Source of the DNA: Candidatus Peregrinibacteria bacterium RIFCSPLOWO2_01_FULL_48_20
GTDB taxonomy: Bacteria > Patescibacteriota > Gracilibacteria > UBA1369 > 2-02-FULL-48-14
DNA: 5,394 nt
Direction: 5' to 3'
NCBI GenBank assembly: GCA_001787475.1
Contig: MFXB01000055.1
Coordinates: 1-5,394, forward strand
The position numbers were made by a program, and so were the translations under genes. The notes under the pieces were generated by a model that did no database searches, had not been told where the DNA came from, and was given only the letters and a program-made list of their open reading frames with translations. Positions 4,535 to 5,394 of this stretch are shown piece by piece. Each line of letters opens with the position of its first letter. Within the stretch, counting starts at the first letter, position 1.

Positions 4535-5185
4535 ATGAAAATTCGCGAATCACGAGACGGTCGCCTGGAAATACTTACGCCCGTTCCGTCGAATCATCCG
4601 CTTTTTCTCATTCAACCGAGATTTGAAGACCTCAATGGATCTAAGATCCCCATACTTTTGGGCAGACAATTTTCCACGACGATGATGGAGCTTAGCGATC
4701 CGACCCGCCGTCATATGCATCGAAGAAATGCTCACCATCACGATCGTAAACTTTCCGTTCAAACCGACCACTCGGATGGGGCGCGAATCTACAGTCCGTT
4801 TGAAATGAAATTTAGAAATGACCTTCCACGGCCGAAACCTTGGATTCAAGATCCCTTCGGCCATGTAAATCGGTATAAAGTGGTACCTGAAATCGTTTCC
4901 GTGGGAAAGAAAGGCTATGTTCTCCTTGTAAGAGCCGTCGTCATACGTCCTTTTCGCGATTCGGTGGCTGTCAGCGTAAGTGCGTTCAGAGGAAACCCTC
5001 CACTGTTAGCGGTGCACGCCGACACTTTATTTGGAGCGTTTCCCGAACTCGAAAAAGATCCCAATACCCTTTTGGATGAGAGTCTGACTTTTGAAGAACT
5101 CTACGGGCAAGTCCGTGAAGCAGCGGAAAGACAAAGCAGCTCAGTGCTTCTCTTGGAAGCACCTGTTGATCCTCCTCGGACTTAA
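4535..5185 (+). CDS. Hypothetical protein with His/Arg-rich segment
   Basis: This is a 216-residue protein I do not recognise. It has no signal peptide or membrane span and no cysteine, so it is probably cytoplasmic. The first 50 residues alternate hydrophobic and polar residues (ILTPVPSNHPLFLIQPRF). A basic, histidine-rich stretch at 58-72 contains RRHMHRRNAHHHDRK, with H79 nearby, and could bind metal or nucleic acid. Residues 112-165 look like a beta-rich core (YKVVPEIVSV, KGYVLLVRAVVIRPF, DSVAVSVSAF, PLLAVHADTLF). The C-terminal part (168-205) looks helical and acidic. The ATG at 4535 is the first in frame and lacks a Shine-Dalgarno sequence. It is divergent from the secreted-protein gene and convergent with the gene at the right edge, with which it shares the stop site TTAA. 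The 104-codon minus-strand frame over 4550-4864 is shorter and looks like a shadow. Confidence 0.75.
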   Translation: MKIRESRDGRLEILTPVPSNHPLFLIQPRFEDLNGSKIPILLGRQFSTTMMELSDPTRRHMHRRNAHHHDRKLSVQTDHSDGARIYSPFEMKFRNDLPRPKPWIQDPFGHVNRYKVVPEIVSVGKKGYVLLVRAVVIRPFRDSVAVSVSAFRGNPPLLAVHADTLFGAFPELEKDPNTLLDESLTFEELYGQVREAAERQSSSVLLLEAPVDPPRT

Positions 5186-5394
5186 TCCATCTCCTCCAAA
5201 AACGCTTCTTCGCTCACTATTTTTTCCGGTTGCTGAGGAGCATAACTGGTCGAAACGGGTTTTCCTGTTTTTGAACACGTTCTTTCCCAAAGTTGGAAGG
5301 GATTTCGGGTACTTGAACGCTGTTTATGCCTTTCTTCGGGACAAAGACGAGGAAGGGGAAGTTTCATCCTGCGATAAAAATCCAACTCTTGTTT
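5182..5394 (-). CDS. Zinc-ribbon-derived protein, cysteines partly lost (5' end cut by window)
   Basis: The frame is open from the right edge to a TAA at 5184-5182, giving 70 visible residues that begin KQELDFYRRMKLPLPRLCP. The only possible internal starts are a TTG at 5385 and an ATG at 5367, but the residues before them fit the family, so the real start lies outside. The layout LPLPR-CP..RH..R...RNPF.LW.R.C...GK...TSYAP..PE.....E..L.E is that of a short treble zinc-knuckle protein I know from many uncultivated CPR-type genomes, function unknown. In typical members each knuckle is CxxC. Here the three positions read CPEE, CSKT and SEEA, so only two of six cysteines remain and zinc binding is doubtful. 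It converges on the 216-residue gene with interleaved stops. Family recognition is from memory, not a search. Confidence 0.75.
   Translation of the reverse strand, partial: KQELDFYRRMKLPLPRLCPEERHKQRSSTRNPFQLWERTCSKTGKPVSTSYAPQQPEKIVSEEAFLEEMD

Noticed and set aside
4550..4864. Minus-strand frame of 104 codons
   Set aside because: It is contained in the longer plus-strand gene at 4535-5185 and lacks its own promoter; kept in mind because the plus-strand product is also unrecognised.
1..5394. UGA recoded to glycine, as in Gracilibacteria and Absconditabacteria
   Set aside because: No visible gene stops with TGA, which would fit, but none of the conserved glycines in L7/L12, L10 or the CADD-like protein is encoded by TGA either, so the standard code explains everything.

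Overview
This 5.4 kb stretch of about 47% GC is gene-dense bacterial chromosome. It carries seven protein genes, two of them cut by the window edges. The best lineage guess is an uncultivated Patescibacteria/CPR-type bacterium, possibly near Peregrinibacteria. That is an inference from three points: a short zinc-ribbon-derived protein (right edge) of a type common in such genomes, a pilus-assembly-like membrane protein (left edge), and start codons with almost no Shine-Dalgarno sequences. The standard genetic code fits. The seven visible stops are four TAA and three TAG, and glycine-rich proteins such as L7/L12 read through without any in-frame TGA.

Left part (1-2821, all minus strand). Reading leftward, a sigma70-like promoter (2793-2821) drives a structured leader. 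The leader has the nested-helix layout of the L10 autoregulatory element, followed by a second hairpin with a GCAA loop. Then come rplJ (L10) and rplL (L7/L12), which together build the ribosomal stalk. The unit ends in a long intrinsic terminator at 1603-1641. Immediately beyond it a new promoter starts a small charged helical protein of unknown function (1115-1537). A 60-base gap containing another good promoter then leads into a single-pass membrane protein (1-1054) whose visible C-terminal part resembles PilN.

Middle (2822-3674). The interval divergent from rplJ holds a perfect 22-bp palindrome. It leads to a plus-strand gene for a CADD-like TenA-fold protein. All six metal ligands and the self-sacrificing Tyr/Lys pair known from Chlamydia CADD are conserved, so it is probably a pABA synthase feeding folate synthesis.

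Right part (3671-5394). A secreted, probably lipid-anchored protein with an Asp/Ser/Thr-rich linker and six downstream cysteines lies tail to tail with the CADD gene. Its own promoter is back to back with a plus-strand gene of unknown function (4535-5185), which has tandem 9-bp repeats just upstream of its start. The last gene enters from the right edge on the minus strand and has a zinc-ribbon-like layout that has lost most of its cysteines. Both convergent gene pairs interleave their stop codons inside a 4-base palindrome (CTAG and TTAA). No mobile element, CRISPR array, tRNA or rRNA was seen.
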